Source of the DNA: Oreohelix idahoensis
Taxonomy: Eukaryota > Mollusca > Gastropoda > Stylommatophora > Oreohelicidae
Assembly: GCA_024509875.1 (NCBI GenBank)
Contig: JAMPIV010000304.1
Coordinates: 263,501 to 327,500 of the forward strand
DNA: 64,000 nt
Reading direction: 5' to 3'
Part shown: positions 50,721 to 62,136 of the stretch, in pieces
Position numbering within the stretch: position 1 is the first letter of the stretch
How the letters are laid out: every line of letters begins with the position of its first letter
Position numbers and translations under genes: made by a program
Notes under the pieces: model-generated
Databases searched by the model: none
What the model saw: only the letters and a program-made list of their open reading frames with translations
Told to the model about the DNA's origin: nothing

Positions 50721-52725
50721 ATTTATGGCATTTATTTTCATAATCCTTTTTTTTTCTCGGCTGTGACTTTCTTGATGGGCTAGAATACCCAAATACTGTA
50801 TCTCTAGCACAAACAAACGTTCCTCTCAGCCACCCACTATCACCTGCATGTACATGTACTGCAAATAAAAGAAAATATTAGTTTTACAGTTAGAAAATAA
50901 ACCAGAGTAACATGCTTGAACAAAAAAGTGTCTTCATCAAAGCACAACCAGAAAATGGCATACATTTAGTACAATATTGAAAAAGGAACTTTTTTGTAAT
51001 TTCCATGTACATTAAAAAAGACCATGTTGCCAATATGTTTGGCTGCGCTATTTGTGTCTTTATAAAGCAGATATTTACCACCTTAACTGTTTTACAGTGT
51101 ATGGTAGTAACCCAATTCTTTGTGACGCCATTGGCTTAGCCATGAGGCTTCTAAAGAAAGGTGCAAACTAAACGCTGTCTGACCCGTTCTGTACCAAGAG
51201 AGTGACAAAAGATCACTGCAGGCATCTGAGAAGTCATTAAGATCTTATGTGATGTTGAGAATCAAGAATTAACCTAACACGTAAGCTAAATGTCAATCTA
51301 CATGGCATAAAGTGCTGAAATGTTGGTGGAGAGATAGCAACAAAAAGAAAAAAAATTCCCCTCAATCTTCAAAAATGAAGATCACAAACAAAAATATTAG
51401 GGTTTAAAGGCTATTAACTGCATACATAAAAAAATAAGACAACCCACTTCACAAACTTACTGTAATATTATCTTCATTATATAAAGATAAGACTCCAAAT
51501 AATGACACAAAATATGGCTGACTATTGACAATAAAACTAAGAGCACCAGTTTACAGATTTACAAAAAGTAAAAACAATATGTGCAAAGATAAATATCGTA
51601 TTGAACAAAGCTAAAGTTCTCCCAACTTAAAAAAATCAATACCAAACAAATCTAACCAACAAATAAGAAAATGTTGCTTTATAAAAACACATAACCACAA
51701 ATGTTCATATTTCCCCTTCAGTAGCTTGACACCATATGATAACTCAAGGTCCTTGTACAAACATTTTCTTTTAATCCAGTCACTTACAGCAGACTTTTAG
51801 ACTCAAAATATTTATAATCTACTGCATTCATTTTCTAGAGTGTGCATAATGTATTCTTTTTTTTTTTGTTTTTTATTTGTACATCTTTGTAGTAAAGTCA
51901 GGGAGGACAGCATTTCCTTTAGCTCCATCAAATGCCTACTTCATTATATCTTTGAAATGTGGTAGGACACTCCACCCATTTTTAAATTTGTGTTCATGTG
52001 ACGTATTCATCCAGAACGTTGTCTCCATTACACTCTGAACGCATCACGATTCTGGGCAAGTCGACCTTTCAGCCAAAGACAATGTCTCTGTGTTTTGGGT
52101 ACGTGTCTATACCCCTTCCCCCTTTTCCAGGGACCACTTTATGACTATTTGTCTTTTTATATAGCAGCTTCCTTATTGCGATGGTATTTGCTGAACTGTT
52201 TTATTGAGTTTTTTCCTTTGCTTGTGCCTTTTACTGATATACTTATGTATTTCTATAGCATTGCTGAAATGATTTTTTCCTTTGGAGAAAAAAAAACAAA
52301 CAATTTTATTGTCTTTTCTATTCTTCCTTCCCTGGATCAAGGACACATACCATCACACAATATGACAACTTTGGTTACTGTCACAGTCACAAATGTGAAA
52401 ATAGTTACCCTTCGTAGTTTTTTGTTGTTGTTGTTGTGTAACAGAATATCTGGCCCCGTGAAACAAATCAAAGAATTTTTTTTGAACCAGACAGACAAAT
52501 CAAACATGAACAACCTAATACACTGATTAAACACTAGGTTATGGTACATGGCATAAAAAGTACAATTACAACAAAAATAACAGATTCTGAATTCCGAAAA
52601 TCCAATAGCACTGACCTATATAATGATAGTTAATGGAACATAGCTGGAAACTGCTATGTCAGGAGAGTGTGTGGTGAATATCACAAAAATGCTATAGCAG
52701 CCATGAAGGTACACCCCTTGCAACA
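50721..52725. other. Unassigned A+T-rich DNA
   Basis: No supported exon. Frames near 52,095-52,526 are hydrophobic but lack splice-consistent boundaries or a family signature. Confidence 0.4.
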
Positions 52726-52737
52726 CAGACCCAAAAT

Positions 52738-52830
52738 TCCATTAGTTATGTTGGCTATTTTCCCCCATCAGTTATGTTGGCTATTTTCCCCATCAGTTTA
52801 TGTTGGCTATTTTCCCAACAGTTTTGCTTG
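52738..52830 (+). repeat. Short tandem repeat, ~28-bp unit, 3 copies
   Basis: Unit close to AGTTATGTTGGCTATTTTCC plus C(C)CATC, with the last copy ending CCAACAG. Confidence 0.85.
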
Positions 52831-52879
52831 GAAATTTTCCAGATGTCCAGACCTTCTTAACGCAAAACCAAGATAGTCT

Positions 52880-53720
52880 TTATATAGATTCACATCGAGA
52901 GTTAAGGTATAAATCAAGTTTGTTCCTAGCTTACCTTTAATATAATGTGGAAATATGTGCTGAATTTAGTCACAAATATAGTGAAAACTGCAAGGATTGG
53001 GATATGACAGTATGAATTTTTTTAAAAACAGTAAACAAGCCTACTCTCTTTTATCCTGACTAACCTCTTATTTTTCAACAGAAATTGAATTAAAACTAAA
53101 CAGTAAAACAGAAATCACATTAACATTGTAAGTTTGTTAATCTGATAAAATAATACTTTCATAACTACCAACAAAAATAATAACGATATGCATACAATTT
53201 TAAACATCTACCTCCAGGTAAACAACGAAAAAGAAAAATCTTGGAAAACAATGACTATGGCAAAACCATATCAAATGAATTAAACAAAACAATTCTTGAA
53301 TAAATAAGGCAGTACAAATTTGGGAAAAGTCTTAGAAAACATCCAACAAACATCAAAATTTAAAAACTTACATAATAAAATGTGTCAAGACATCTTAAAA
53401 TGTACATAATCAAATTGAATTAACGTCAGAGGATAAAAAATGTATTGTACTAATTAATTATTAATGTGGTATAATCTATCACAGTAATCATATTTTGTTC
53501 CTTTGTAGTTAATGTTTTATTTACTGTTGGATAGTGCTTGAACCCACTGCCAACATCAAGTAAAGCCCCAAGGGAAAGTCTTATAAATTCAGTATAACCA
53601 TGTGATAACTGGGAGATCAAGCCACAAATAATGCTGAGGTCAGATACACCACAGTCATTACCGAAAAAACACATAATACTTCTAAAGTAATATCACAGAA
53701 AAGGTTGCTATGGCAACATT
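52880..53720. other. Unassigned A+T-rich DNA (probable 3' region of the minus-strand gene)
   Basis: Lies just downstream of the stop codon at 53,724 on the minus strand. It may be 3' UTR, but no firm polyadenylation site can be assigned. Confidence 0.35.
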
Positions 53721-53723
53721 TGT

Positions 53724-53862
53724 TTACACATGCAAAATGTCTGTCGCTTCTCTGTCCGCAGCAGTGCTGATGATAGTGGTTTGTGTACTGTTTGCTGCAA
53801 TGGTTGTATTAGCAATGGTTTTCATGACTTCATTCAAATCATTGACTCCTCTCTGAACTGTC
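53724..53862 (-). CDS. Terminal exon of the unidentified minus-strand gene
   Basis: 139 bp: one base finishing a split codon, 45 codons and TAA at 53,726-53,724. The acceptor TTATCTCCTTTCAG is strong and the reading frame is free of stops only in the frame matching the upstream exon. Confidence 0.72.
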
Positions 53863-56800
53863 CTGAAAGGAGATAACAAATTATCATTAAATCTTCACAC
53901 TAGGAGAAAGGAAACAGAAAAATTATGGATATTTCACAAACAAACAGGGGATCTTGATTTTATAATAGACGTTAGTGCTCTATCACATAAATAATAACAC
54001 AAATAAGAAAAGAAAAAAAAAACAACCAACAGTAGAGGCAGTAAACAAAGCCACTTCTTCTTCTTCTTTGATCCTTAGCCGCCGACCGTCAAAGCAGTCA
54101 GTGGCCATCACGCCTAGTGGCGTCTTGTAGGGCAACAACAAATTGATTCCACTTTGCTCGGTCGGTGGCCATCCTTCGTACAGTGCCCCAACTCTGGTTC
54201 ATTCTTTGCATCTCAGCCTCCACAGTCCTCCGCCAGGTTGTTTTTGGTCGGCCTCTTTTTCGTTTTCCTTCAGGGGTCCAAAGCATAGCTGTTCTTGTGA
54301 TGGCATCGGGGTCCCCTCTGAGGACATGACCAACCCAGCCCCAGCGTCCGCCAGCTACGATCAAGCAGATCTCGGCTAGCGATGGCACTCGGCCAAAAGA
54401 TTCTGTGAACCCTTCCTAGGCATGCTGTGTGAAAAGAGGACAACCTCGACACCTCCCTCTCTGCAACTCTCCAGCACTCCGCACCACAGAGAAGCACAGA
54501 AAGCACACAGCTCTGATATAATCTTAATTCTGTGCCCGTGCTGTATCGGGAGGACCCCCAGATGTTGCCTAGGCCAAAGAAGGCTGCTCCTGCCTTATTC
54601 ACTCTGATGCCGATGTCCCTGCCCGCCCCACCGTCTGGTGTTACTATGCTTCCTAGGTATGTGAAGGTATCTGTCTGTACCAATTGCTTATTCCTTACTG
54701 ATATGGGCTCAGGGTTGCTCACATTGAGCGTCATGACCTCAGACTTCTTTAAATTGATGTTCAAGCCCACCCGCTGGCTAAACCCATTAAGTCTATCTGT
54801 TTTTTCCCAGATGTGTTGATGTGAATGTGCTAGTAGTGCAATGTCATCTGCATATTCCAGATCTTCCAATGTAGAAAATGCCGTCCATCCCATTCCTCCT
54901 GGACCGCCCTCCGCCGCCCGGCGCACCACCCAGTCCACGACTGTCAAAAATAGAGTGGCTGACAAGGGGCATCCCTGCCGCACTCCTGTCTTCACCTCAA
55001 AGGTAAGGTTGCTCTGCCCAACACCGCACATAAAGTTTGCATAGAGGCTTTTTATGATTGACACTATGCAGCTTGGAATTCCATAAGCCCTCAGTATTTT
55101 CCATAAACTGTCCCTATGTATGCTGTCAAAAGCCTTTTCAAAATCAACGAAATTAATGTAAAGCTGTCTCTGCCATTCCGAGCACTGCTCTATAATGTTC
55201 CTGAGAGTGAATATATGATCTACACATCTCCTGTTCTTTCTAAATCCTGCCTGTTCTTTCCTCAGCCTGTGATCTACAGCCTTTGAAATTCTCTGTATAA
55301 TTATCCTGCCTAGTATTTTGCTGGGAACTGAGAGAAGAGTGATTCCTCTCCAATTATTGCAGTCTGCAAGATCTCCCTTCTTGGGCAATTTGACAACTAT
55401 TCCTTTGTTCCACTCTGACGGCGCTGTCCCCGCTTTCCAGACCCGTGAAAATAGCGGTTCTAACAGCCCTGCTGCTAGCTCAGGGTCTGTCCCAAATAGC
55501 TCTGCATTTAAGTTATCATAGCCCGGAGCTTTGCCGTTCTTTAACCCTTTGATTGCCGCGATGATCTCTTCTTTTCGTGGAATGTCTGTATTCACATCTA
55601 GATCGTTTTCAGCCTCAGGAACATTCAATTGTGTCTCTGGTGGTTCCTTGTTCAGAGTTTCTCTGAAGTGCTCTGCCCATCTTGTCTCCCGTCCCTCTGC
55701 TGTCGTGATGAGATTACCTTGCCCATCTCTTACTAATGTAATATTGTTTGCACCTCGTTTTCCGCTGATGAATTTAGTTATTTTGTATACTGTGCTTTGT
55801 TCATTTCTCAGTGCTGCCTCCTCTGCCTGTCTTGCAAGATCGTCTAGGAAATTCCTTTTGTTGGCTCGGGTTTGGCGTTTAACTTCCTTGTCCAGCTGAC
55901 TGTACTGTTCGCTATATAGTTGCTTTAACCTGGGGGACTTCGCTTCTGTTTTCTTTCTTTTCATTTCCTTTCTCATCGTTATGGTGTTTAAAGTTTCTGG
56001 TGTTATCCAGTCTTGCTTCTTCCTTTCCTGGAATCCCAAGCATGATTTGCTGCTTTCTTTGTATATTGTTGAAATGGTGTTGAAATTCTGGTCTATATCA
56101 TCAGTCAATGTCTTTTCCTGACTTTTGGCAAATTGATATCGTTTCTTTATGTCGGCCGTAAAAGCTTTTCTGGTAAGGGAGTCCTTCAATTTGCTAATGT
56201 CAAACCTTTTCTGTGCAGTTACAGTTGGTGCAGCCCTTCTTAGTTTCACTTTCAGTTTTGCTACTACTAAATGGTGATCACTTCCCACATCTGCACCTCT
56301 TCTTATCTTCACATCTTGTAATGCATGTCTCCATCTACCGTTAACCATGATGTGGTCTATCTGGTTTCTGTCCCGACCATTTGGTGATTCCCATGTTAAT
56401 TTGTGTATTTCTTTATGTGGGAAGAGTGTTCCTCCAATGACCAGGTTATTAATGCTACAGAAACTTATTAGTTTATCCCCATTTTCGTTTGCTGTTCCGC
56501 TGCCGCATTTCCCCATTGTTCTTTCATTATATGTATTGTGTGTACCAACTTTCGCATTGAGGTCTCCCATTACTATAACAAGATCATATCTAGGTGTGTC
56601 TTCCATTTCTTTCTGCAGTTGTTGATAGAATTCATCCTTGACCTCCTCATCGCTATCATTCGTTGGTGCGTAGCATTGTATTATTGTAGTGTTGATGAAT
56701 CTCCTTCTCAATCTTAATCTTATCAGTCTGTTGTTGATGGGTTTCCATTCCAGTAATGTCCTTTCTATTCCTTTCTGTAGAATAATGGCTACGCCTTCAT

Positions 56801-59800
56801 TGTGTTGTCCATCCTCTCTTCCAGAGTAAAGTACTGTTTCTCCTGTTGCTGTTTTAACTTTTCCTGCCCCTGTCCATCTGCTCTCACTTATCCCTAGAAT
56901 GTGTAACCTATAGTTTCTCATTTCTGCCGTGACCTGTCTTAGTTTACCTGTCTCGTACATTGTCCTGACATTCCAAAAACCTATTCTTGTATCCTGTTTT
57001 GCGGTCAGGACATCCGTTTTCATGTCAGTGGCTTCCTTTCGGCTTTCACCACTGACAGTCATACGAGCCACAGACTCCGAATGTCCATCCCGCAGCAAAG
57101 TTTGTTCATTTATTATTGTTTCCATAACTTCTTTGTTTTTTTTTACACAGACAGGGGTGTCAGCCCTGTGCTAAAACCCCCAACCTGGAAGACCAGGGTA
57201 CCAGCTTTTGTCTGACCCCTACCCACACAGACCAGCCCAGCTTGGTTGAACCTACCAGGAGTAAAACTCCCACTGGCATAGCTCTGGGGATTATCAGGGT
57301 ACGCAAGCTGCCATACCGCTACAAGGTATAGGTACCATTGATGGCAGAAACAAAGCCACGCAACAATGTAAATGAAACTGTAAATGATAATAAATAATGG
57401 ATGAAAAGATCATGTAAAGATCAATGATCACATAACTAAAGAAGTAACACAGCTTAAACTATCTGGGATCTGACCAAAGAAGTGTTCAGTTACTCTGGCA
57501 GTAACACTGACAATGGAGGAACAAATATGGCAGGTTCTGACAAAATCAGTAACTTAATTACATATCTGATTTCAAGAAAAACACTAATAATCTTGTCCCG
57601 TGTAGTTTATAGAGGAGACAAAGAAAGAACAGGACTACTGCACACTCGGACAAGTTGAACAAGGCAACCGGTATGAGGTTGTGTACGGGGCAGGAAACCT
57701 CATCATGTCAAATAAAATGTCACAGAAATCACAGCTGCAAAAGCATGCTTATGCTTGATGCAGCCTTCCCTGAAAGGGGATTAGCTACAGGGATGGTGAT
57801 GCAGCCTTCCCTGAAAGGGGATTAGCTACAGGGATGGTGATGCAGCCTTCCCTGAAAGGGGATTAGCTACAGGGATGGTGATGCAGCCTTCCCTGAAAGG
57901 GGATTAGCTACAGGGATGGTGATGCAGCCTTCCCTGAAAGGGGATTAGCTACAGGGATGATGATGCAGCCTTCCCTGAAAGGGGATTAGCTACAGGGATG
58001 GTGATGCAGCCTTTCCTGAAAGGGGATTAGCTACAGGGATGGTGATGCAGCCTTCCCTGAAAGGAGATTAGCTACAGGGATGACTTCATGCTTTATAAGG
58101 AGCAGTAAGGAAAATTATGACTACTAAAAACCTTTATATTTCATTCAATTATTGCCCTTTAGCTCTGTGTGACGTGCCGACCTTCAGTCAGGTTCAATGA
58201 AGCCATTGGTTTTAATCGTCAATTTGGTGCCATCTGTTCAACTTCTTTCCATGTCTTCTTCATCCCTCTCAAGTCTGTTTCTTATTTTCTTTTCCTTGTG
58301 TTTTTAGATCTATATTTCTTTTACCATGTGGATTCCATAATAACTGTCTTCTAATGCTACCTACAAGGTTTCCTCAATGTGTGTCCTATCCAAGGGCAAT
58401 GCATTTCCTTCACTTCTTGTTCCACCAAGAAAATATTCACTTTGGTTAAAAATTTTGATTTTGAGATGTATATGTTTTATGAAATTTCAGACTCTCCACT
58501 ATCAAATGGTACTGGCTACATCTATCACACAAAACCTTCTTCTTAAAATGCCATGCCAGCTGGTGAAGGGTAATCATGTTACTACACAACTTTCTGTCCC
58601 CAGTGCAGTTTATTAATTCTGTTGTTGACTTCTTTCCATGCTACACAATAAACTGTTCAGTTTGTTCTCTCTTTTCATCCTCTATCTCTTTTACATTCAA
58701 TCTTTCTGTTATCACTATACAGATTCAAACTTTCCTCTTCTCATAACATGCCCATTGAAAGTGAATTGCTACTTTTAGTTATGAGTAACAGCCATCCTTT
58801 TGCACAAGAGTGTCACGAAGTGGTTTTAAAGTTTATTAGAGTTTGCCTGAATGAAAGCAAGACCCTAGTATGAGAAAGTCTGAGAAGATAGAATTAGATG
58901 AAAATTGACATGCCTGTGGACAGATGAGACTATTGGCTCAAGGGATAGAACCAGGATTTGCCTCTCCCCTTGCCGCTTCGTGACTTCAAAATGGCTATAA
59001 TCTCACCCTCCTCTGACTACCTTTAAACACAAGGAGATAAGGTGTATAAAAAACGACCACAGACACCACTATACAGACAACATAGAGTAAGTATAGAGTG
59101 TAGAAGCTGATCCAGTAAATATATTATAGATAAATTTATTTACACACAGAAATCATTAAAGTTCATCATACATCAAATTAAAAAAATTAGCGTGCACTGT
59201 TGCACGGCCTGAAAAACAACGTAACAAGTACATTGATAGACACTAGAAAAAAACCCCAAATCACATTCACTCTTTCTGTCACCCTGCTGAGGAACAATAA
59301 AATGATTAGTGATTAAAATAACTCTACTATTGTGGGGGCTGTCCACTTTAGCCTCTACTCTCTAACAAAATAAGATTCTACTGTCTCAGTCCTGTTGACT
59401 CTTCCTCAACGAACGTCTATACCGCTTTCCACTTGTTAGGCGATATGCGCCGCTAACTAACACCACTGGAGATGCTAAAATAATAGACTTGGAGTAACAC
59501 AATGGCTCAGTGTCTATCCTTCAAATGGAGAATGAACAGACCCTACTGGTCCTGTCTACTTCCTCCCTCCTTCTCTCTCGGTCTCAGTGTCTCTCTAACA
59601 CTTGACGACTGATGATGCGGCGTCTCCGTTACGCTCTTCTCTCGTTACTTTCAAGACCCAGGTATGGTAACCCTGTCACCAGTTCCTGAAATGGGTGATG
59701 ATGATGAAGTTCTGGCGTCAAGCATGAGGTACTTGATTAACTGTCGACCAACTTCTCTGCTGCTGAATAGCTTCCCTCTTTTAACCCGCTCCGGAGTTAT

Positions 59801-61422
59801 AGGAAAAACACAGCCTTGATTTCCAGCTGTACGCAATTGAAACCAGTATTGCTGAAGAATTGAACTTCACTGCAATAGACCGTTTAGGTTATCTTCTTTT
59901 GCTCCTGACGATAACTCGAGTACTCTGACCCTGAGATATGTCTTTTTGCCGTGGATAATTTTATTTGACAAAATTATGCTCCCCACTGTTTCGCCGTGAC
60001 TCGCAATACCGCTTTGTTCCCACAGTGGAGACGATAATACGAAGCCTGACGGCTGACAATTATTTCTTACGATAGAGACTTGCCCGCCGTTTCCTATCTC
60101 AATATATACAAGCGAACTGCCCCCGCGGATTCCCTTCCTACGCATAACCTAAGCTTTCACTCGGACCAATGGAAATGCTTAGAAAAATAAAATAACTACG
60201 AGCCGCGCCAATCAGATTTAAAACCGCGCAAACAGCGTGTCCAAAAATGACATCACGTCCACGTGCGTTTCTGACGCATCATACAGGCGTGCCCGAAAAA
60301 TAGCGATTTCCGTAAACAACGAAAAATCGCGGAAAATCCGAAGAAAGAAAAACTGGTCGAGTGTAAAATAAACCTACCGTCGTAAAAAGAACCCATTTAA
60401 TTACCTACCCAAAAATACCAAACACGATATATATACAAATGAGAAGAAAAAAAATGATGAAAATTCAAAATAGAACCACAGAATCGGGCCGGTTGAAGGA
60501 CAGAATTACAGTGCAGCATCACAAAGAGTCTCTTTTAGGAAGCAACCAACCATTATAATCAGACAGGTTCTTAACTTTAACCCACTGGGGACAAGCAGAA
60601 TGGGGAGGGCAAAGAGAACCTGAAAAGAATAGCAGCAGAGAAGCTAAAGCAACTGGAACTCGTGTGCCCACAGCAGATGATAGTCCAAAGTAGAAAATGG
60701 TGGAAAGCAATAACTGCAGCTTCTATGTTCCATGAGGAATGATGATGATAAATGAATTATGAAATATATAAGTACACGCTTACAGAAAACACAAGCCTAT
60801 CCAGTTATTTCAATATCATAATAGCTTTTGATCATAATTAAGTACTGTTCTCTCAAAAGAGTTGCCTCATCAGCTTCTCTGTTTATTTTCTATTTCTCTG
60901 GAAAAAAGTAAATTTAACAAAACTGACAGGGTACGGCCAAGAAGTGGTGAGAACCAAACATGAGAAACTGTAACAAAACAGAAGGATGGAAGATGCACCT
61001 GGATAGAGATGGGAATACATTTGAACAGCAATGAAGAAACTGTCTGAGAAACATGTTGAAATGAAGTGTGTGGTCATAGGACTATGCACCCAAGGGTACC
61101 AGACAAGGACACCAATGTTTAACAACTTAGCCATGTCAAGCCTTAAAATTAAAATGCAAAACATTCAAAATATCTTTTGAATCTAAACATGCATTTAATC
61201 TTCCCACTATAACAATACCCTTGCAATAATTCTTGCTAATATGCACAGCACTACCAATAACTTATCTAACGAAATATTCAATCTACCACTTATTTCATAT
61301 GCACTTACTTCCAAGACTGACTGGATGTGTGAACAGCTGTGGTGTGGAGGTCCATCTGCTTCTGAAGGCCAGTAATTTCAGCTCTCAGGGAGGACAGACA
61401 GAATGACAGCTGATCCAATGGT
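53724..61422 (-). CDS. Unidentified helical protein, last two coding exons (5'-partial)
   Basis: Exon 61,309-61,422 (acceptor TTGTCCATACAG, donor AA|GTAAGT) encodes PLDQLSFCLSSLRAEITGLQ and KQMDLHTTAVHTSSQSW. It leaves two bases, which the first base of exon 53,724-53,862 (acceptor TCTCCTTTCAG) completes to Lys. The second exon encodes TVQRGVNDLNEVMKTIANTT and ends TDILHV plus TAA. The joined 83 residues are polar, Ser/Thr/Gln-rich and spaced like a coiled coil, with no membrane segment. This is the size and look of a small adaptor-complex subunit, but no family signature is recognised, so no function is assigned. Upstream exons must lie beyond 61,422. The 7,446-bp intron contains LINE A copy 1, a family B array and solo LTR copy 3. 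Confidence 0.72.
54055..57347 (-). mobile_element. RTE-like LINE (family A), near-complete 3,293-bp copy
   Basis: An exact 12-bp duplication AAACAAAGCCAC at 54,043-54,054 and 57,348-57,359 delimits the element. On the minus strand it has a ~220-bp 5' leader (57,347-57,126), one long ORF, a ~45-bp 3' UTR and a tail GGATCAAAGAAGAAGAAGAA. A short tandem-repeat tail and a single endonuclease-RT ORF are RTE-clade traits. It sits in the intron of the minus-strand gene, in the same orientation. Confidence 0.92.
54098..57125 (-). CDS. LINE A ORF: AP-type endonuclease plus reverse transcriptase (one frameshift)
   Basis: This protein nicks target DNA and reverse-transcribes the element's RNA. The endonuclease spans about residues 47-290: IGFWNVRTM, LGISESRW (catalytic Glu81), VMGDLNAKVG (188-190), NQIDHIMVNGRW and VGSDHHLVVA (282-285). 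The RT spans about 510-780: KLPKKGDLADCNNWRGITLL, LYINFVDFEKAFDS (catalytic Asp near 660), TGVRQGCPLSATLF and LEYADDIALLAHS (YADD 758-761). The main frame runs 951 residues to 54,270. The true tail, WGWVGHVLRGDPDAITRTA to ALQDATRRDGH, is in another frame ending at 54,098. Compared with the sister copy at 22,513, roughly 30 bp after RDLL are missing, which explains the frame change. Endonuclease and RT motifs are otherwise intact. Confidence 0.9.
57605..58110 (-). repeat. Family B repeat, copy 12, expanded by an internal array
   Basis: Reverse-oriented family B copy: GAGGAGACAAAGAAAG, ATGAGGTTGTGTACGGGGC, AAACCTCATCATGTCAAATA, then the array at 57,757-58,084, then CTTCATGCTTTATAAGGAGC, the normal end of the repeat. 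Confidence 0.8.
57757..58084 (+). repeat. 41-bp tandem array, 8 copies, inside family B repeat
   Basis: The unit starts GATGCAGCCTTCCCTGAAAG, continues GGGATTAGCTACAGGGATGG and ends T. Starts are at 57,757, 57,798, 57,839, 57,880, 57,921, 57,962, 58,003 and 58,044. The unit is the reverse complement of the GCAGCTGGTCCCCTTGCAGG...GCATC core of family B, so the array arose by local amplification within one SINE-like copy. Confidence 0.93.
58150..58470 (-). repeat. LINE tail fragment, family E
   Basis: CTTTCCATGTCTTCTTCATC, CATGTGGATTCCATAATAAC and CCTCAATGTGTGTCCTATCC match the minus-strand tail at 12,100-12,260. Confidence 0.65.
58811..60523 (+). mobile_element. Solo-LTR-like element, copy 3 (1,713 bp)
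   Basis: Starts TGTCACGAAGTGG and ends GCAGCATCACA; flanked by the exact 5-bp duplication AAGAG at 58,806-58,810 and 60,524-60,528. It shares CTAGTATGAGAAAGTCTGAG with copy 2 and a GGGCCGGTTGAAGGACAGAA end like the GGGCC.TTTGAAAGACAGAA end of copy 1. No internal retroelement genes. It lies in the intron of the minus-strand gene. Confidence 0.8.
60530..61300. other. Unassigned intronic DNA
   Basis: Between the solo LTR and the minus-strand exon; no element recognised. Confidence 0.4.
61309..61422 (-). CDS. Internal exon of the unidentified minus-strand gene
   Basis: 114 bp with consensus acceptor and AAGTAAGT donor; 37 complete codons in the one frame whose phase fits the exon at 53,862. Confidence 0.72.
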
Positions 61423-61429
61423 CTGTATG

Positions 61430-62030
61430 GACAAAACAATGCAGAAGTTTACATTATCGTTATGACTATTAACTCTCTCATTTATTAATCACCTTCTGCC
61501 AGAATTGTTTTTAAGAATTCTAAAAAGCAGTGTACCATCTTTTAGGGTAAATTTCTTGTGAGTCATTTCTTTGAAAATTTACTTATTATAGATCAAATGG
61601 AAGGGAAATGGAATGAGTCTCATAATTTGTTTTGATTTTATTATCATTAACAAATGCACAATAGGCATATACTATAACATATTGCAATAGATTTGAAAGA
61701 TAAAAAAGTTAACAGCAGAATATGAACTTATCGAGGGCAAGAAAATGTTGTAATCATTAAAACTTGTTTTTTAGCATTATAACATCAAGGTAATCTATAA
61801 AGAAATACAGCACAGAATAAAGCCAAATTTGGTATATTACATCATCTTTCACAACAGCCAAAAATGATCTACTGTCGTTGTTCCATCAACACGTTCTGGG
61901 TTTATGTCTCTTTGGCGTCCTTTAGTTTTGTAATAAATCTACTTTTTTCCTAAAGTTGTAATTTCCCTCTAGTTTCAACTTCCACCCGTGACCAGCCATC
62001 AGGTCTAAACTGTAGGTCTAATTCCATTGC
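61430..62030. other. Unassigned A+T-rich intronic DNA
   Basis: Expected to be intron of the minus-strand gene; no further exon could be identified. Confidence 0.35.
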
Positions 62031-62037
62031 TTTTCAA

Positions 62038-62136
62038 TAGGCCAGAATGGGACAATGTCTATTAGCAAGATGCAATGGGCCAGGCTGGACAATGCCCATT
62101 AATTATATACAACGGGCCAGGCTGGGACATTGCCCA
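62038..62136 (+). repeat. Short tandem repeat, ~45-bp unit, 2-3 copies
   Basis: GGGCCAGGCTGG(G)ACA.TGCCCATTA recurs at about 62,080 and 62,112, with a diverged first copy (AGGCCAGAATGGGACAATG) at ~62,040. Confidence 0.8.

Noticed and set aside
52095..52526. 143-codon hydrophobic frame as a possible gene
   Set aside because: No splice-consistent ends, homology signature or neighbouring exon; composition follows the T-rich DNA.
55318..55899. Several + strand frames of 60-120 codons opposite LINE A
   Set aside because: They are antisense to the endonuclease-RT ORF and disappear where the LINE is decayed.
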